Origin: Bacteroidota bacterium
GTDB taxonomy: Bacteria; Bacteroidota; Bacteroidia; Chitinophagales; Chitinophagaceae
Assembly: GCA_026391455.1 (NCBI GenBank)
Contig: JAPLEH010000004.1
Location: 62,001-126,000, forward strand
Direction of reading: 5' to 3'
DNA length: 64,000 nucleotides
A model generated the notes under the pieces. It was not told where the DNA came from, made no database searches, and saw nothing but the letters and a program-made list of their open reading frames with translations. The position numbers were made by a program, and so were the translations under genes. This document shows, piece after piece, positions 27,393 to 36,508 of the stretch (its first letter is position 1; the number at the start of each line of letters is the position of its first letter).

Positions 27393-27779
27393 TTATGAAA
27401 TAATCGCAGTCGCTTCTATTTCGATCAGGTATTCCGAGGCTATCAGTCCTTTTACTTCTATCATGGATGTACAGGGCTTAATGGTAGCAAAATACTCGCC
27501 ATGTGCTTTTCCATATTCTTCCCAGCGGGAAATATCCGTAACGAACATACGGGTCCTTACCACATCGCTGAGTGAGGCACCGGCACGTTGCAATACCTGT
27601 TCTATTTTGCCGATGATAAATTTCGTTTGTTCATAGGCGTTATCTTTTCCTACGAGTTCATTGTCCTCATTCACGGCTACGGTACCGGTTACTTCCACCA
27701 CATTGCCCACTTTTACTGCCCGGCTGTAGCCCACGATGTCTTCCCATTTGGCACCACTTGCATAATTGGTTCGTTCCAT
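27393..27779 (-). CDS. RidA-family protein
   Basis: A 128-residue YjgF/RidA-type protein: GYSRAVKVGNVVEVTGTVAVNED, FIIGKIEQVLQRAGASLSDVVRTRMFVTDI, with the conserved Arg in VRTRMFVTD, and PCTSMIEVKGLIASEYLIEIEATAII. RidA hydrolyses reactive enamines or imines made by PLP enzymes; some subgroups lack this activity. It lies 3 bp after the exonuclease stop codon, so is in an operon with it. Confidence 0.92.
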   Translation of the reverse strand: MERTNYASGAKWEDIVGYSRAVKVGNVVEVTGTVAVNEDNELVGKDNAYEQTKFIIGKIEQVLQRAGASLSDVVRTRMFVTDISRWEEYGKAHGEYFATIKPCTSMIEVKGLIASEYLIEIEATAIIS

Positions 27780-27782
27780 GGT

Positions 27783-28505
27783 TTATTTTTTTATTTCCAC
27801 AGCGGATGAGCTCAGTAATGGCTCACCATTCATCCGCAGAAGAATTTGTGCTACCGTTATCACATCTTTCTGACAATAGGTAACGATGCGTTCAATATTT
27901 TTTTCTTTCCAATATACCTCCCATACCATACTGCCATCAATATCATCTTTAGGAGTGGGAATGCCCAGCGAAAGGGCCAGCAGATTGAGGGAGGTAAAAT
28001 TTTTAAAATCGCCAAACTTCCAGAGTTCCATCGTATCCAGGTGATTGATCTCCCAGGGTTTTTTGCCGGTGGCATTGAGAATGGCGGGTATGGGCAATCC
28101 GTTGATGACCATCCGCCGGCACAGGTAAGGGAAATCAAATTCCTTTCCATTGTGTGCACAAAGGGATTTGGGCTCGCCGGCCGCCCATTTGTTCAGCATA
28201 TCGCTGAATTGTGCCAGTACTACCGCTTCATTATCGCCATAAAAACTTTTGAGAACGATTTTGCGCTGATCACCCGACCCTTGCAGCACACCGCAACTGA
28301 TACAGATGATCTTTCCAAACTCAGCATAGATTCCTGCCCGGGGATAGAGCGTTTCATGGTCCTGCCCTTCATGGTAGCGCGACAGGGAAGCAGCTTTACC
28401 ATCCCAGAGTTTTCTCCAGTCATCAGGTAGTTCAATATAGGAAGCGTATTGCGGAACCGTTTCAATATCCAGAAAAAGAACATTCGTGTAGGACAAGGAG
28501 GCCAT
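27783..28505 (-). CDS. Predicted 3'-5' exonuclease (DNA polymerase B exonuclease-like)
   Basis: A 240-residue DEDD-type nuclease. The first acidic motif is FLDIETVP near residue 12, the second is LCAHNGKEFDFPYLCRRM around residue 115-135, and the third is VTYCQKDVITVAQILLRM near 210-227, giving the D-E-D-D set. It resembles the predicted polymerase B-like exonuclease (RNase H fold) of Bacteroidota. It is the first gene of an operon with ridA. Its physiological substrate is not known. Confidence 0.85.
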   Translation of the reverse strand: MASLSYTNVLFLDIETVPQYASYIELPDDWRKLWDGKAASLSRYHEGQDHETLYPRAGIYAEFGKIICISCGVLQGSGDQRKIVLKSFYGDNEAVVLAQFSDMLNKWAAGEPKSLCAHNGKEFDFPYLCRRMVINGLPIPAILNATGKKPWEINHLDTMELWKFGDFKNFTSLNLLALSLGIPTPKDDIDGSMVWEVYWKEKNIERIVTYCQKDVITVAQILLRMNGEPLLSSSAVEIKK

Positions 28506-28585
28506 AAGATTATTTAAGCCTTAAAAGTAAACAATGAAACTTTTTATTAATACGAAATGCCAAAAAATAAAATCACGTATTCCGG

Positions 28586-28933
28586 TTAAGCGCCTTCGAT
28601 AAAACCAATATGATTGCCAAAAGGATCAGCTACAACGGCTACCTGAACGGAGCCACCCACATTGGTTACATCCTCTACGACTACAGCACCCAATGAAGTA
28701 AACTTTTCAAGGGCGGCTTTTGCATTTTCAACTGCCCAGTAGGATACAGTATGATTGCCGGGCAACACATTTTCCATGGAGGGGTGGAGACCCAATTCAA
28801 AACCGTTGATATCAAACCCTATATAAAAAGGCTCATCAAAATAGGGTTGTATGCCCGTAGCCTTACTATACCATTCTTTTGCCACCTGCAGATCAGGCAC
28901 ATGATAAATTACTGTGCGGAGTTTTTTAAGCAT
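28586..28933 (-). CDS. VOC/glyoxalase-family protein
   Basis: A 115-residue single-domain vicinal-oxygen-chelate protein: LRTVIYHVPDLQVAKEWYSKATGIQPYF, FELGLHPSME, VSYWAVENAKAALEKFTSLGAVVVEDVTNVGG, VADPFGNHIGFIE. The H, E and conserved DPFGN elements fit glyoxalase/bleomycin-resistance proteins. Metal binding is likely; the substrate is unknown. It follows the mannose-1-phosphate guanylyltransferase gene by 9 bp on the same strand. Confidence 0.88.
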   Translation of the reverse strand: MLKKLRTVIYHVPDLQVAKEWYSKATGIQPYFDEPFYIGFDINGFELGLHPSMENVLPGNHTVSYWAVENAKAALEKFTSLGAVVVEDVTNVGGSVQVAVVADPFGNHIGFIEGA

Positions 28934-28942
28934 GCTATTTCT

Positions 28943-30025
28943 TTACAGGTATTTATCGCCTTTATTCCGTTTTACTTCTGCTACATATTCCTTTATCTCC
29001 TGTTCTTTCTCCCGTTTGCAGATCATCAATACATCTTTGGTGTCTACAATGATATAGTCTTTTAACCCCTGCAGCATCACCAGTTTATTGTCGGGTACAT
29101 GCACCATACAATTGTTGGCGTCCACCACCATTACATTCTTTCCCACCACGGCATTGCCAAAATAATCTTTCTCTTTGTTTTCCCAGGCACTGTTCCAGGT
29201 ACCCAGATCACTCCATTCAAAGGAAGCAGGAATAACATATACATTATCTGCTTTTTCCATGATGGCAAAGTCGACCGAAATATTCGTACACAGGGGATAA
29301 ATGGCTTCGATAGCAGCCGCTTCTTCCTCTGTATTGAATTTATCTTTTTCCGCCGCAAAGAGTTCATACAACTCCGGCAGGTATTTTTCAAAGGCAGCTA
29401 CTACATTTTTTACTTTCCAGGTAAAAATGCCGGCATTCCATAAAAAATCACCACTGGCTATAAAAGTTTTCGCCAGTTCCAGATTCGGCTTTTCGGTAAA
29501 GGTTTTCACCTTGTACACATCCGGTACGGCTTCGGTGGTCTCATGCTGTATATATCCATACCCGGTATTGGGATAAGTGGGTTTGATGCCGATTGTGACC
29601 AGGGCATTGATATCGTTTACAAAACCAAAAGCTTTTTTAGCCGTATTTATGAATTCACCCGTATCCAGTATGAGGTTGTCGGCGGGGGCGGCGATCATTA
29701 GTGCTTTGGGATCTTTCTTCAGCAGTTTAAACCCGATATAGGCAATACAGGGCGCCGTGTTTTTTCGAGAAGGTTCGGCTAATATATTTTCAACAGGTAT
29801 TTCGGGCACTTGTTTTTTTACAATCTCCACATATTCCTGTGCGGTAATAATATAAATATTTTCCTTAGGTACCAGTTTGCAATACCGTTCAAAGGTTTGC
29901 TGGATCAGGGTTTTGCCCGTTCCCAGTATATCGAGAAATTGTTTGGGAAAATCGGTACGGCTCATGGGCCAGAAACGGCTGCCAATGCCTCCTGCCATAA
30001 TAGCCACATAGTGATGTTTGTTCAT
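28943..30025 (-). CDS. manC: Mannose-1-phosphate guanylyltransferase
   Basis: A 360-residue enzyme making GDP-mannose from mannose-1-phosphate and GTP. The nucleotidyltransferase signature IMAGGIGSRFWPMSRTDFPKQFL is at residues 9-31. VENILAEPSRKNTAPCIAYIG, IGIKPTYPNTGYGYIQ and FTEKPNLELAKTFIASGDFLWNAGIF are typical. The length fits the type II ManC without a fused isomerase domain. The product feeds LPS or exopolysaccharide synthesis. Confidence 0.93.
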   Translation of the reverse strand: MNKHHYVAIMAGGIGSRFWPMSRTDFPKQFLDILGTGKTLIQQTFERYCKLVPKENIYIITAQEYVEIVKKQVPEIPVENILAEPSRKNTAPCIAYIGFKLLKKDPKALMIAAPADNLILDTGEFINTAKKAFGFVNDINALVTIGIKPTYPNTGYGYIQHETTEAVPDVYKVKTFTEKPNLELAKTFIASGDFLWNAGIFTWKVKNVVAAFEKYLPELYELFAAEKDKFNTEEEAAAIEAIYPLCTNISVDFAIMEKADNVYVIPASFEWSDLGTWNSAWENKEKDYFGNAVVGKNVMVVDANNCMVHVPDNKLVMLQGLKDYIIVDTKDVLMICKREKEQEIKEYVAEVKRNKGDKYL

Positions 30026-30059
30026 TCTGCTGGTATCAGTTGTTCTTTAAAAATCAAAG

Positions 30060-31529
30060 TTATCTATTCTTAGAGAGTAAGCTGTCGATAATAAATTTTA
30101 TTTGTAAATCTTCATTTTCAGAAAAGGATTCATCGCTGTCCGGCTTTACATAATCCGGCAATACGCCACGCCCCCGGCCCGACCTGTCTGAATGGTATTG
30201 GAGGCGTGCATAGGGAAACCGTATTCGGATGAAGGTTTGCGGAAGCTGGTATTTAAGCATATGAAAACCATTACTGTTGTACGTACCGCCGCTTGTTTCC
30301 ACACCCACTACTTTGGCATCGCTATAGGTTTGGGCCATCCACGTAAAATAGGAGGCCGCAGATGATACAGCATGATTAGTAATGATATACACCCGCCCGG
30401 TGAAACGGTATTTGTCTGGTGCCCACTTTTTTATCAGCGAATCAGGTATGCGATATCCATTGGAGGTACGGGCCAGAAATTCTTCTTCCAGCGACTCCCT
30501 GATCTCAGCCGTATCGTAGGTGCCAGTCGTTTCTACCAGATAACTTTTATAGGGGATGGTGGATATCCGGGTGGTTACATCCTGGTATTCATCAAATGGT
30601 TTGGGAGATAGATAGGAGTTCAGTAAAAAACAATTGTACAGCCAGCCGCCGGTATTTTCCCGGAGGTCGATGATAAGGTCTTTCACATCTTTGCGGAAAG
30701 AGAGCAACTGGAAATTATTTTTCAGAAAATGTTCAAAAGCTGCTTCACTGTTGTCGGAGCCTAAATTGAAATCAGCTATCCGTAGCACGGCATATTTTTT
30801 TTCTTCATTGATACGAAAATGATAGGTTACGTCCTCCGCATCAAAATAGTAGCGTGCATCAAACCGTTCGTTCCATTCGCGCAGGGTGACCGGTTCAAAA
30901 ATATGTGTTTCGGCTTTTCCGTCCTTTTCCCGCGTTACGAGTTCAAATTTATCCGGACATCCGAAGCGCATATAATACTCATAGGCAAAATCAGCGGCTG
31001 CAGCTTCTTTCTGAGTTTGGCGATGAAAGCCATCCACAGAATTGTAGAGCGCCAGTGAATCCAGCAGGGAGGTGGCGCTTCGCCCATTTACCGTCAGTAT
31101 CTGGGTTCCGTGATCCAGGGTCTGATCTGAATTAATATAGAGTTTATTTTCTATCAGAATGGTGGGAAATGGGAAAAACAATTTACGGTTGAACAACGTA
31201 TCATCAATGGAAGCAGGCAGTTGGGTGGTGGTATGTGAGCAGCCTATTTCATTGGTGATAAAGGTCAGTTTATGAAAAAGCTCCCGCAATGGCAGTTTAT
31301 CCGGTACGGAAGCCATGATGCTGTCGAAGATCGTATTCAACCGTTGGGTGGAGATATATTCATGCAGTGAGGGGTGTGCATCGTCCAGCAATTCACGAAA
31401 AAATTTGATGTCATAGATCGCATCCTGCCGGTCGATCTTTTCTGCAAGCGGATCCGGAGATAACTGCTGTTGCCTGCAGCCAAGTAAAAAAGCAAGCACT
31501 CCAATTAAAAAAAATCGTGCAAGGTTCAT
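30060..31529 (-). CDS. S41-family peptidase lipoprotein
   Basis: A 489-residue protein with a lipoprotein signal (FFLIGVLAFLLGC, Cys18). The C-terminal half has the S41/tail-specific protease fold: KDLIIDLRENTGGWLYNCFLLNSYL, then GRVYIITNHAVSSAASYFTWMAQ, where the Ser of SSAAS is the probable nucleophile, and VVGVETSGGTYNSNG. The N-terminal helical region resembles other Bacteroidota S41 proteins. It is a periplasmic or surface protease with unknown target. Its start overlaps the stop of the upstream isomerase gene (ATGA, 4 bp), so translation is coupled. Confidence 0.88.
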   Translation of the reverse strand: MNLARFFLIGVLAFLLGCRQQQLSPDPLAEKIDRQDAIYDIKFFRELLDDAHPSLHEYISTQRLNTIFDSIMASVPDKLPLRELFHKLTFITNEIGCSHTTTQLPASIDDTLFNRKLFFPFPTILIENKLYINSDQTLDHGTQILTVNGRSATSLLDSLALYNSVDGFHRQTQKEAAAADFAYEYYMRFGCPDKFELVTREKDGKAETHIFEPVTLREWNERFDARYYFDAEDVTYHFRINEEKKYAVLRIADFNLGSDNSEAAFEHFLKNNFQLLSFRKDVKDLIIDLRENTGGWLYNCFLLNSYLSPKPFDEYQDVTTRISTIPYKSYLVETTGTYDTAEIRESLEEEFLARTSNGYRIPDSLIKKWAPDKYRFTGRVYIITNHAVSSAASYFTWMAQTYSDAKVVGVETSGGTYNSNGFHMLKYQLPQTFIRIRFPYARLQYHSDRSGRGRGVLPDYVKPDSDESFSENEDLQIKFIIDSLLSKNR

Positions 31530-32488
31530 ATCAGGCCTTCTCTTATCAGGTCATGTATATGCAGGATACCGAGGTAGATACCGTTGTTAGTAACGGCCAG
31601 TTGTGAAATTTCTTTTTTGCGCAGCATGTCCAGTGCATTCACCGCCAATTCATCGGGTTGGATGGTGACGGGGTTTTGGGTCATGATTTCTCCGGCGGTA
31701 ACACTGTTGATAGCTGTGGTATTTTCAAGCATCCGCCGCAGGTCTCCGTCGGTAATAATACCGAGCAGTTGTTGATTATCATCCACCACAGCGGTAATAC
31801 CCAGTCGTTTTCCGGTCATTTCCACGATCACTTCTTTGAGGGACTGATCTTTTTTTACAGCGGGCTTTTCATTGCCGGTATAGAGGTCGGATACACGGAG
31901 ATATAATTTTTTGCCCAGCATACCACCGGGATGAAATTTGGCAAAATCTTCCGATTGAAACCCTTTCATTTCCATGAGGCAGATTGCGATGGCATCACCC
32001 ATCACCAATTGTGCGGTAGTACTGGTGGTGGGGGCCAGGTTATTGGGGCATGCTTCCTGTTCTACCGTGGTATTGATGAGCAGGGATGCATTTTTGGCAA
32101 GAAAAGAAGTGGTATTCCCTACCATGGCAATTAGGGTATTACCAAAATTTCGGATCAGGGGTACCAGTACTTTTATTTCAGGGCTTTCGCCGCTTTTGCT
32201 GATTACCATTACCACATCTTCCTGTTGTACCATGCCCAGGTCGCCATGTATGGCATCGGCGGCATGCATAAATACGGCGGGTGTGCCGGTGGAATTGAAA
32301 GTGGCCACCATTTTCTGCGCGATCACGGCGCTTTTTCCAATACCACTTACCACCACACGGCCCCGGCAGGCGGCGATGGCCTGTACGGCTTTTTCAAAAT
32401 CTGAGTCGATAAATGCGGCCAGCCCCTTTACGGACTGCGCTTCTAACTCAATGGTTCTGAGGGCGGCTTGGCGAATAGATGAAGACAT
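31526..32488 (-). CDS. kdsD: KpsF/GutQ-type arabinose-5-phosphate isomerase
   Basis: A 320-residue protein with a SIS domain (GRVVVSGIGKSAVIAQKMVATFNSTGTPAVFMHAADAIHGDLGMV; ISKSGESPEI) followed by two CBS domains (about 200-320). KdsD converts ribulose-5-phosphate to arabinose-5-phosphate, the first committed step to Kdo for lipopolysaccharide. The TTG two codons upstream is less likely than the ATG at 32488. It is co-transcribed with the S41 protease. The symbol is assigned by family resemblance. Confidence 0.9.
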   Translation of the reverse strand: MSSSIRQAALRTIELEAQSVKGLAAFIDSDFEKAVQAIAACRGRVVVSGIGKSAVIAQKMVATFNSTGTPAVFMHAADAIHGDLGMVQQEDVVMVISKSGESPEIKVLVPLIRNFGNTLIAMVGNTTSFLAKNASLLINTTVEQEACPNNLAPTTSTTAQLVMGDAIAICLMEMKGFQSEDFAKFHPGGMLGKKLYLRVSDLYTGNEKPAVKKDQSLKEVIVEMTGKRLGITAVVDDNQQLLGIITDGDLRRMLENTTAINSVTAGEIMTQNPVTIQPDELAVNALDMLRKKEISQLAVTNNGIYLGILHIHDLIREGLI

Positions 32489-32655
32489 AAACAAATTTGT
32501 TCCGACAGACTGGATTTACCCTTAAAAACGTAAAACGACTGTTCTGATAATGCTCGCAAAATTAGCCTTTTTGCCATGAACTCCCCGTTATGCAAACGTT
32601 GCAACTGAATTTTAACGCTTTACCCTTTTAAAACCCGTAAATCGGTTGTAAATTC

Positions 32656-32834
32656 GCGTCCCCGGTTTTAAAAGATACCGCACCGGCGAAAGGTTAAGAT
32701 TCTGTGTAAAAGGACGCTCCGTATTGGCCTGGTTCAGGCCCGCCCGGTTTAGTTATCACAATTCACCGAACCACTGCTTGCCAGGTTTCGCCTTTTGAGG
32801 GTGAACATGCTTCTTATTAAGCTACCTTAATAAG
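32656..32834. ncRNA. Candidate structured non-coding RNA, unassigned, strand uncertain
   Basis: The 483-bp gap between the divergent kdsD and recQ genes has no credible ORF but dense pairing potential. GCGTCC (32656-32661) pairs with GGACGC (32712-32717). GGCGAAA (32685-32691) pairs with TTTCGCC (32786-32792). GGCCTG/CAGGCC (32726-32731 / 32735-32740) forms a tight hairpin. A perfect 9-bp A/T hairpin lies at 32813-32834. I looked for tmRNA, RNase P and SRP signatures and found none. A 6S-like long hairpin is possible but not shown. It could equally be a leader of either gene. Confidence 0.4.
32813..32834. terminator. A/T-rich perfect hairpin, possible terminator
   Basis: CTTATTAAG (32813-32821), loop CTAC, CTTAATAAG (32826-32834), followed on the plus strand by TGTTTATTA. 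The stem is perfect but A/T-rich and the U-run is weak, so it is a terminator candidate for the structured region rather than a certain one. Confidence 0.4.
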
Positions 32835-32971
32835 TGTTTATTACACAAATACGTAGTTGGCGCAACGTATGTGCAAAAAATAAAGGAGGCAGGGGGTTAA
32901 AATCGGCCAAAAAAGAGTAATTTAATGAACTCTGAACTGTAACACACAAGCGCCATAGAAATTAATGCGTA

Positions 32972-35281
32972 ATGGGAACACCAACAATTAAAAAGCCTGC
33001 GGCCAAAAAAGCGGCAGCATCCAAATCCACGCCTGTAAAAAACGGAAAAGCGGTTAAGGAAAAAGAAACAGCGGCTAACGGAAAGGCCGGCCGTTTCGAC
33101 CTTCATAAAGCTCTGCAGGAATATTTCGGATTCGATAAATTCAAAGGCACTCAGGAAAAGGCGATCGAGTCATTACTGGCCGGTCATGATACCTTTGTGA
33201 TCATGCCTACGGGCGGGGGTAAAAGCCTATGCTATCAGTTGCCGGCACTCGTGAGCGAGGGGGTGGCCATCATTGTATCGCCCCTCATTGCCCTCATGAA
33301 GAACCAGGTAGATCTGGTGCGTGGGTACAGTAGTAATGATGAGGTAGCACATTTTCTCAACTCCACCCTTACCAAAAAAGAAATAAAGGAAGTACATGAT
33401 GATCTGCTGGGCGGCAAAACCAAAATGCTGTATGTAGCCCCGGAAACCCTGACCAAGCAGGAAAACCTGGAATTCTTTTCCGATCTCACCATATCTTTCT
33501 TTGCAGTAGATGAAGCACACTGTATCTCCGAGTGGGGACACGATTTCCGGCCCGAGTACAGAAGGCTCCGTGAGATGATGATCCAGATAAACCCGGATGC
33601 ACCGGTAATCGCGCTTACGGCTACGGCCACACCCAAAGTGCAGAGCGATATCGTGAAGAACCTGGACCTGCGCGAACCGAATATCTTTATCTCTTCGTTC
33701 AACAGGGCCAATCTCTATTACGAAGTATTACCAAAAATCAAGAAGGCACAAACCGATGAGAATATCGTCCGCTTCATCAAATCGATGAAAAATAAAAGCG
33801 GGATCATTTATACACTAAACCGCAAGACCACCGAAGAACTGGCAGATATTCTGAATGCAAACGGAATTAAGGCAGTAGCCTATCATGCCGGACTCGACAG
33901 CAAACTGCGTGCAGAGCGGCAGGATCTTTTCCTCGGAGAAGATGTGCAGGTGATCTGTGCCACGATCGCTTTCGGTATGGGTATCGATAAACCGGATATC
34001 CGTTTTGTGATTCACTATAATATTCCCAAATCCATTGAGAATTATTATCAGGAAACAGGCCGTGCCGGCCGGGATGGACTGGAAGGGAAATGTGTATTGT
34101 ATTATTCACATAAAGATGTAAGCAAACTGGAGCACCTGATGCGGGATAAACCGCTCAGTGAACGCGAAGTAGGCGCACAACTGATCAACGAAACAGTGGC
34201 TTTTGCGGAAACAGGTGTATGCCGCCGGAAGATACTCATGAGTTATTTTGGCGAGGAGTACGAGCAGGAAAACTGCGGCCAATGTGATAACTGTAAGCAT
34301 CCGAAAGAACGGATCGAAGCAAAAGATGAAGCGGTGATCGTATTGAAGGCGATAAAAGAACTGGATGAGCGGTTTGCTACGGATTATGTGGTGCAGATCA
34401 TCAGCGGAAAACTGACGCCGCAGATACAAATGTTCCGTCACGATTCGCTCAATGCTTTTGCGAGTGGCAACGACCGCGATAATCATTTCTGGAATTCACT
34501 GATCCGGCAAATGATACTGGAGGGTTTGCTTACGAAGGATATTGAAGAATATGGCGTGTTGAAGTTTACGAAAAAAGCGGAGGCCTTCCTGAAGAAACCG
34601 AAGTCATTCCAGATCGTATTGAATAAGCTCTACGATGATGCGAATGCGGATGATGAAGAGACCACCGAACAAACCGGTGGTGCTGCAGCCGATGAAAAGC
34701 TGATGGCTATGCTGCTGGAGCTTCGTCAGAAAGAAGCCAAGAAGAAGGGGTTACCCCCTTTTGTGATCTTCCTGGAGTCATCGCTGCAGGATATGGCAAC
34801 GTTCTACCCCATTTCGATGGAGGGTTTGGAAAAATGCCAGGGCGTGAGTAAGGGAAAGGCGCTGAAATATGGTAAGCCATTTGTGGAGTTGATCACCCGG
34901 TTTGTGGAAGAGAACAATGTGGAGCGACCCGATGATTTTGTGATGAAGAGTGTGGTGAACAAAAGCGGAAGCAAAGTATATATTATTCAGAATACGGATA
35001 AAAAAGTCTCGCTCGAGACCATTGCCAAAAACAAGGGCTGGCGTATGGATGAAATGCTGGAGGAAATGGAAACCATTGCGGCCAGCGGCACCAAGCTCAA
35101 TCTGGATTATGCCATTGATGAAATGCTGGATGAGAATGACCAGGATGAGATCATGGAGTATTTCAAGGGTTGTGAAACATCATCATTGCAGGTGGCGCAG
35201 GAAGAGCTGTCAGAATATAATTTCAATTGGGAACAACTGAAGATCATGCGGATCAAGTTTTTGAGTGAATACGGAATGTGA
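32972..35281 (+). CDS. recQ: ATP-dependent DNA helicase RecQ
   Basis: A 769-residue 3'-5' helicase for recombinational repair. It has a Lys/Ala-rich N-terminal extension, motif 0/I ([30 protein letters not shown], about 75-88), the DEAH box ([18 protein letters not shown]), motif III (ALTATATP), motif V/VI ([32 protein letters not shown]). A Cys-type zinc site follows ([11 protein letters not shown]...CGQCDNC, about 417-441), then a winged helix. An HRDC-like domain ([20 protein letters not shown]) is next, and then a further C-terminal helix-turn-helix-like tail. All core residues are present. Confidence 0.96.
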   Translation: MGTPTIKKPAAKKAAASKSTPVKNGKAVKEKETAANGKAGRFDLHKALQEYFGFDKFKGTQEKAIESLLAGHDTFVIMPTGGGKSLCYQLPALVSEGVAIIVSPLIALMKNQVDLVRGYSSNDEVAHFLNSTLTKKEIKEVHDDLLGGKTKMLYVAPETLTKQENLEFFSDLTISFFAVDEAHCISEWGHDFRPEYRRLREMMIQINPDAPVIALTATATPKVQSDIVKNLDLREPNIFISSFNRANLYYEVLPKIKKAQTDENIVRFIKSMKNKSGIIYTLNRKTTEELADILNANGIKAVAYHAGLDSKLRAERQDLFLGEDVQVICATIAFGMGIDKPDIRFVIHYNIPKSIENYYQETGRAGRDGLEGKCVLYYSHKDVSKLEHLMRDKPLSEREVGAQLINETVAFAETGVCRRKILMSYFGEEYEQENCGQCDNCKHPKERIEAKDEAVIVLKAIKELDERFATDYVVQIISGKLTPQIQMFRHDSLNAFASGNDRDNHFWNSLIRQMILEGLLTKDIEEYGVLKFTKKAEAFLKKPKSFQIVLNKLYDDANADDEETTEQTGGAAADEKLMAMLLELRQKEAKKKGLPPFVIFLESSLQDMATFYPISMEGLEKCQGVSKGKALKYGKPFVELITRFVEENNVERPDDFVMKSVVNKSGSKVYIIQNTDKKVSLETIAKNKGWRMDEMLEEMETIAASGTKLNLDYAIDEMLDENDQDEIMEYFKGCETSSLQVAQEELSEYNFNWEQLKIMRIKFLSEYGM

Positions 35282-35326
35282 TAAAAAGTAAAAAGGGAAA
35301 AATCAAAAGTCAAAATAGTTGCCTTT

Positions 35327-36127
35327 ATGCTAAAGCGCTGGCCTGTAGCCTTGTTGCTATTTTTTTTCGCCTGTACATCGAAGCCCCGCACGCACGCTCT
35401 ATCGGGTGAAATTAACTGGATCGACCTGACCTATGCGTACGACAGTACAACGTTGTACTGGCCCAATAATACCAAACCCTTTGTGCATACTACAGAGGCG
35501 GAGGGCATTACAGCCGGAGGTTATTATTATTCCTCTTATTCTATTTGCACGCCCGAGCATGGGGGTACGCACCTGGATGCACCTATACACTTTGCAGCCG
35601 GAAAATATACGGTGGACCAGATCCCGCTCAGCAGTTTAACGGGGAATGCGGTGGTGATCGATGTATCGGCGAAAGCCCTGCCCAACCGGGATTATCGTGT
35701 AAGCAAGGACGATATATTGCAATGGGAGAAGGAAAACGGAGCGATTGGTGAGCAAACTATTGTATTGTTCCGTACCGGATACGGCCAATATTACCCCAAC
35801 CGGGAAAAGTATTTTGGATCGGCCAAAACGGGTCCGGAAGCCTTGCCGGAACTGCATTTTCCGGGTATTGACCCGGCAGCGGCGGACTGGCTGGTGAAGG
35901 AGCGGAAGGTGAAGGCGGTGGGTTTGGATACTCCGAGTCTGGATTATGGGCAATCGACTGATTTTAAAACCCACCAGGTATTGATGGGAGCCAATGTGCC
36001 GGGTTTTGAGAACCTGGCCAACCTGAATTTATTACCCGCAAAGGGATTGTATGTGGTGGCTTTGCCAATGAAGATTGGTAAGGGGAGTGGGGGGCCATTG
36101 CGGATTATTGCGGCGAAAACGGAATAA
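35327..36127 (+). CDS. Cyclase-family (kynurenine-formamidase-like) lipoprotein
   Basis: A 266-residue protein with a lipoprotein signal (LLLFFFAC, Cys16) and the cyclase/formamidase motifs INWIDLTYAYDSTTLYWP, the metal-binding HGGTHLDAPIHFA (HxGTHxDxPxHF), and VKAVGLDTPSLDYGQSTDFKTHQVLM. Family members are metal-dependent amide or ester hydrolases such as kynurenine formamidase; the exported form here suggests a different substrate. It ends 168 bp before tRNA-Phe. Confidence 0.9.
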   Translation: MLKRWPVALLLFFFACTSKPRTHALSGEINWIDLTYAYDSTTLYWPNNTKPFVHTTEAEGITAGGYYYSSYSICTPEHGGTHLDAPIHFAAGKYTVDQIPLSSLTGNAVVIDVSAKALPNRDYRVSKDDILQWEKENGAIGEQTIVLFRTGYGQYYPNREKYFGSAKTGPEALPELHFPGIDPAAADWLVKERKVKAVGLDTPSLDYGQSTDFKTHQVLMGANVPGFENLANLNLLPAKGLYVVALPMKIGKGSGGPLRIIAAKTE

Positions 36128-36196
36128 AGGTGCTTTTGTGGGCTGTATTATTTGATTAAAATCACTGTTTTTCCCTGATTTATCCCCAAACCTCTT

Positions 36197-36204
36197 TATA
36201 TTTG
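36197..36204 (+). promoter_or_regulatory. Probable tRNA-Phe promoter -7 box
   Basis: TATATTTG matches the Bacteroidota -7 consensus TAnnTTTG and lies 92 bp before the tRNA. A T-rich stretch (36166-36172) sits where the -33 element is expected, without a clean TTTG. The transcript would carry a leader that includes the hairpin at 36266-36291, removed by RNase P. Confidence 0.5.
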
Positions 36205-36265
36205 CAGCCCCGAAGCACAAAACGATGTAAGGCTTCCACTTTTCGGAGTGATGTGTTTCAGGAAT

Positions 36266-36291
36266 CCAGCCTTCGCTAAGGCTACGGCTGG
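36266..36291. repeat. REP-like palindrome before tRNA-Phe
   Basis: CCAGCC (36266-36271) / GGCTGG (36286-36291) encloses a second option, AGCCTT (36268-36273) / AAGGCT (36278-36283). The six-frame peptide of this type (AFAKATAGK) recurs in spurious Bacteroidota translations, so I believe this is a dispersed REP-like palindrome. That recollection needs a genome search. Confidence 0.45.
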
Positions 36292-36295
36292 TAAA

Positions 36296-36368
36296 GGTGC
36301 GGTAGCTCAGTCGGTAGAGCAAAGGACTGAAAATCCTTGTGTCGGCGGTTCGATCCCGCCCCACACCA
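36296..36368 (+). tRNA. tRNA-Phe (anticodon GAA)
   Basis: A 73-base cloverleaf. Acceptor GGTGCGG / CCACACC, D arm GCTC...GAGC, anticodon arm AAGGA-CTGAAAA-TCCTT with anticodon GAA, variable GTGTC, T arm GGCGG-TTCGATC-CCGCC, discriminator A. CCA is not fully encoded. The acceptor has one mismatch, C5 opposite A68. Its 3' 46 bases belong to the 47-bp attL repeat, so after integration the 3' half is supplied by the mobile element and the gene remains intact. Its original terminator appears to be at 63774-63801. Confidence 0.95.
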
Positions 36369-36369
36369 C
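36323..36369 (+). repeat. attL: 47-bp direct repeat inside tRNA-Phe
   Basis: Bases 36323-36369, from the 3' side of the anticodon stem's 5' strand (AGGACTGAAAATCC...) to one base past the tRNA (...CCACACCAC), recur exactly at 63725-63771. Flanking bases differ on both sides (CAA versus ATC before; G versus A after). This is the pattern left by tyrosine-integrase insertion into a tRNA 3' half, with the element restoring the gene. Confidence 0.93.
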
Positions 36370-36380
36370 GAAGACAATCA

Positions 36381-36415
36381 AGCGATTATGTAGTAAAATG
36401 CATAGTCGCTTTTTT
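36381..36415 (+). terminator. Element-supplied terminator downstream of tRNA-Phe
   Basis: AGCGATTATG (36381-36390) / CATAGTCGCT (36401-36410) forms a 10-bp stem with one G-T pair and a 10-base loop, followed by TTTTT. It lies 12 bp past attL, inside the element, and replaces the native tRNA terminator that was moved to the far side of attR. Confidence 0.75.
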
Positions 36416-36416
36416 C

Positions 36417-36439
36417 TTTGGTACAACATAGGTACAACA
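36417..36439 (+). repeat. Left integrase arm-site repeat (tandem GGTACAACA)
   Basis: A 23-bp sequence with two tandem GGTACAACA units (TTTGGTACAACATAGG then TACAACA) is found here and, identically, at 63601-63623. Each copy lies 48-100 bp from its att core. Tandem direct repeats near both ends of an integrated element are the usual form of tyrosine-integrase arm-type sites. Confidence 0.75.
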
Positions 36440-36508
36440 ACCCCCGATTCCCCTCAATTCAATTTCCTTGGTTCCTGATTTTTTCAAACTGTATTCGTAA
36501 ATTATTGT

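Noticed and set aside
32489-32971. Assignment of the structured region to tmRNA, RNase P RNA, SRP RNA or 6S RNA
   Set aside because: None of the hallmark sequences of the first three were found, and 6S RNA has no motif I can verify by eye.
36248-36478. 76-codon ORF across tRNA-Phe and attL
   Set aside because: It overlaps the tRNA and a REP-like palindrome; peptides of this kind are known spurious translations.
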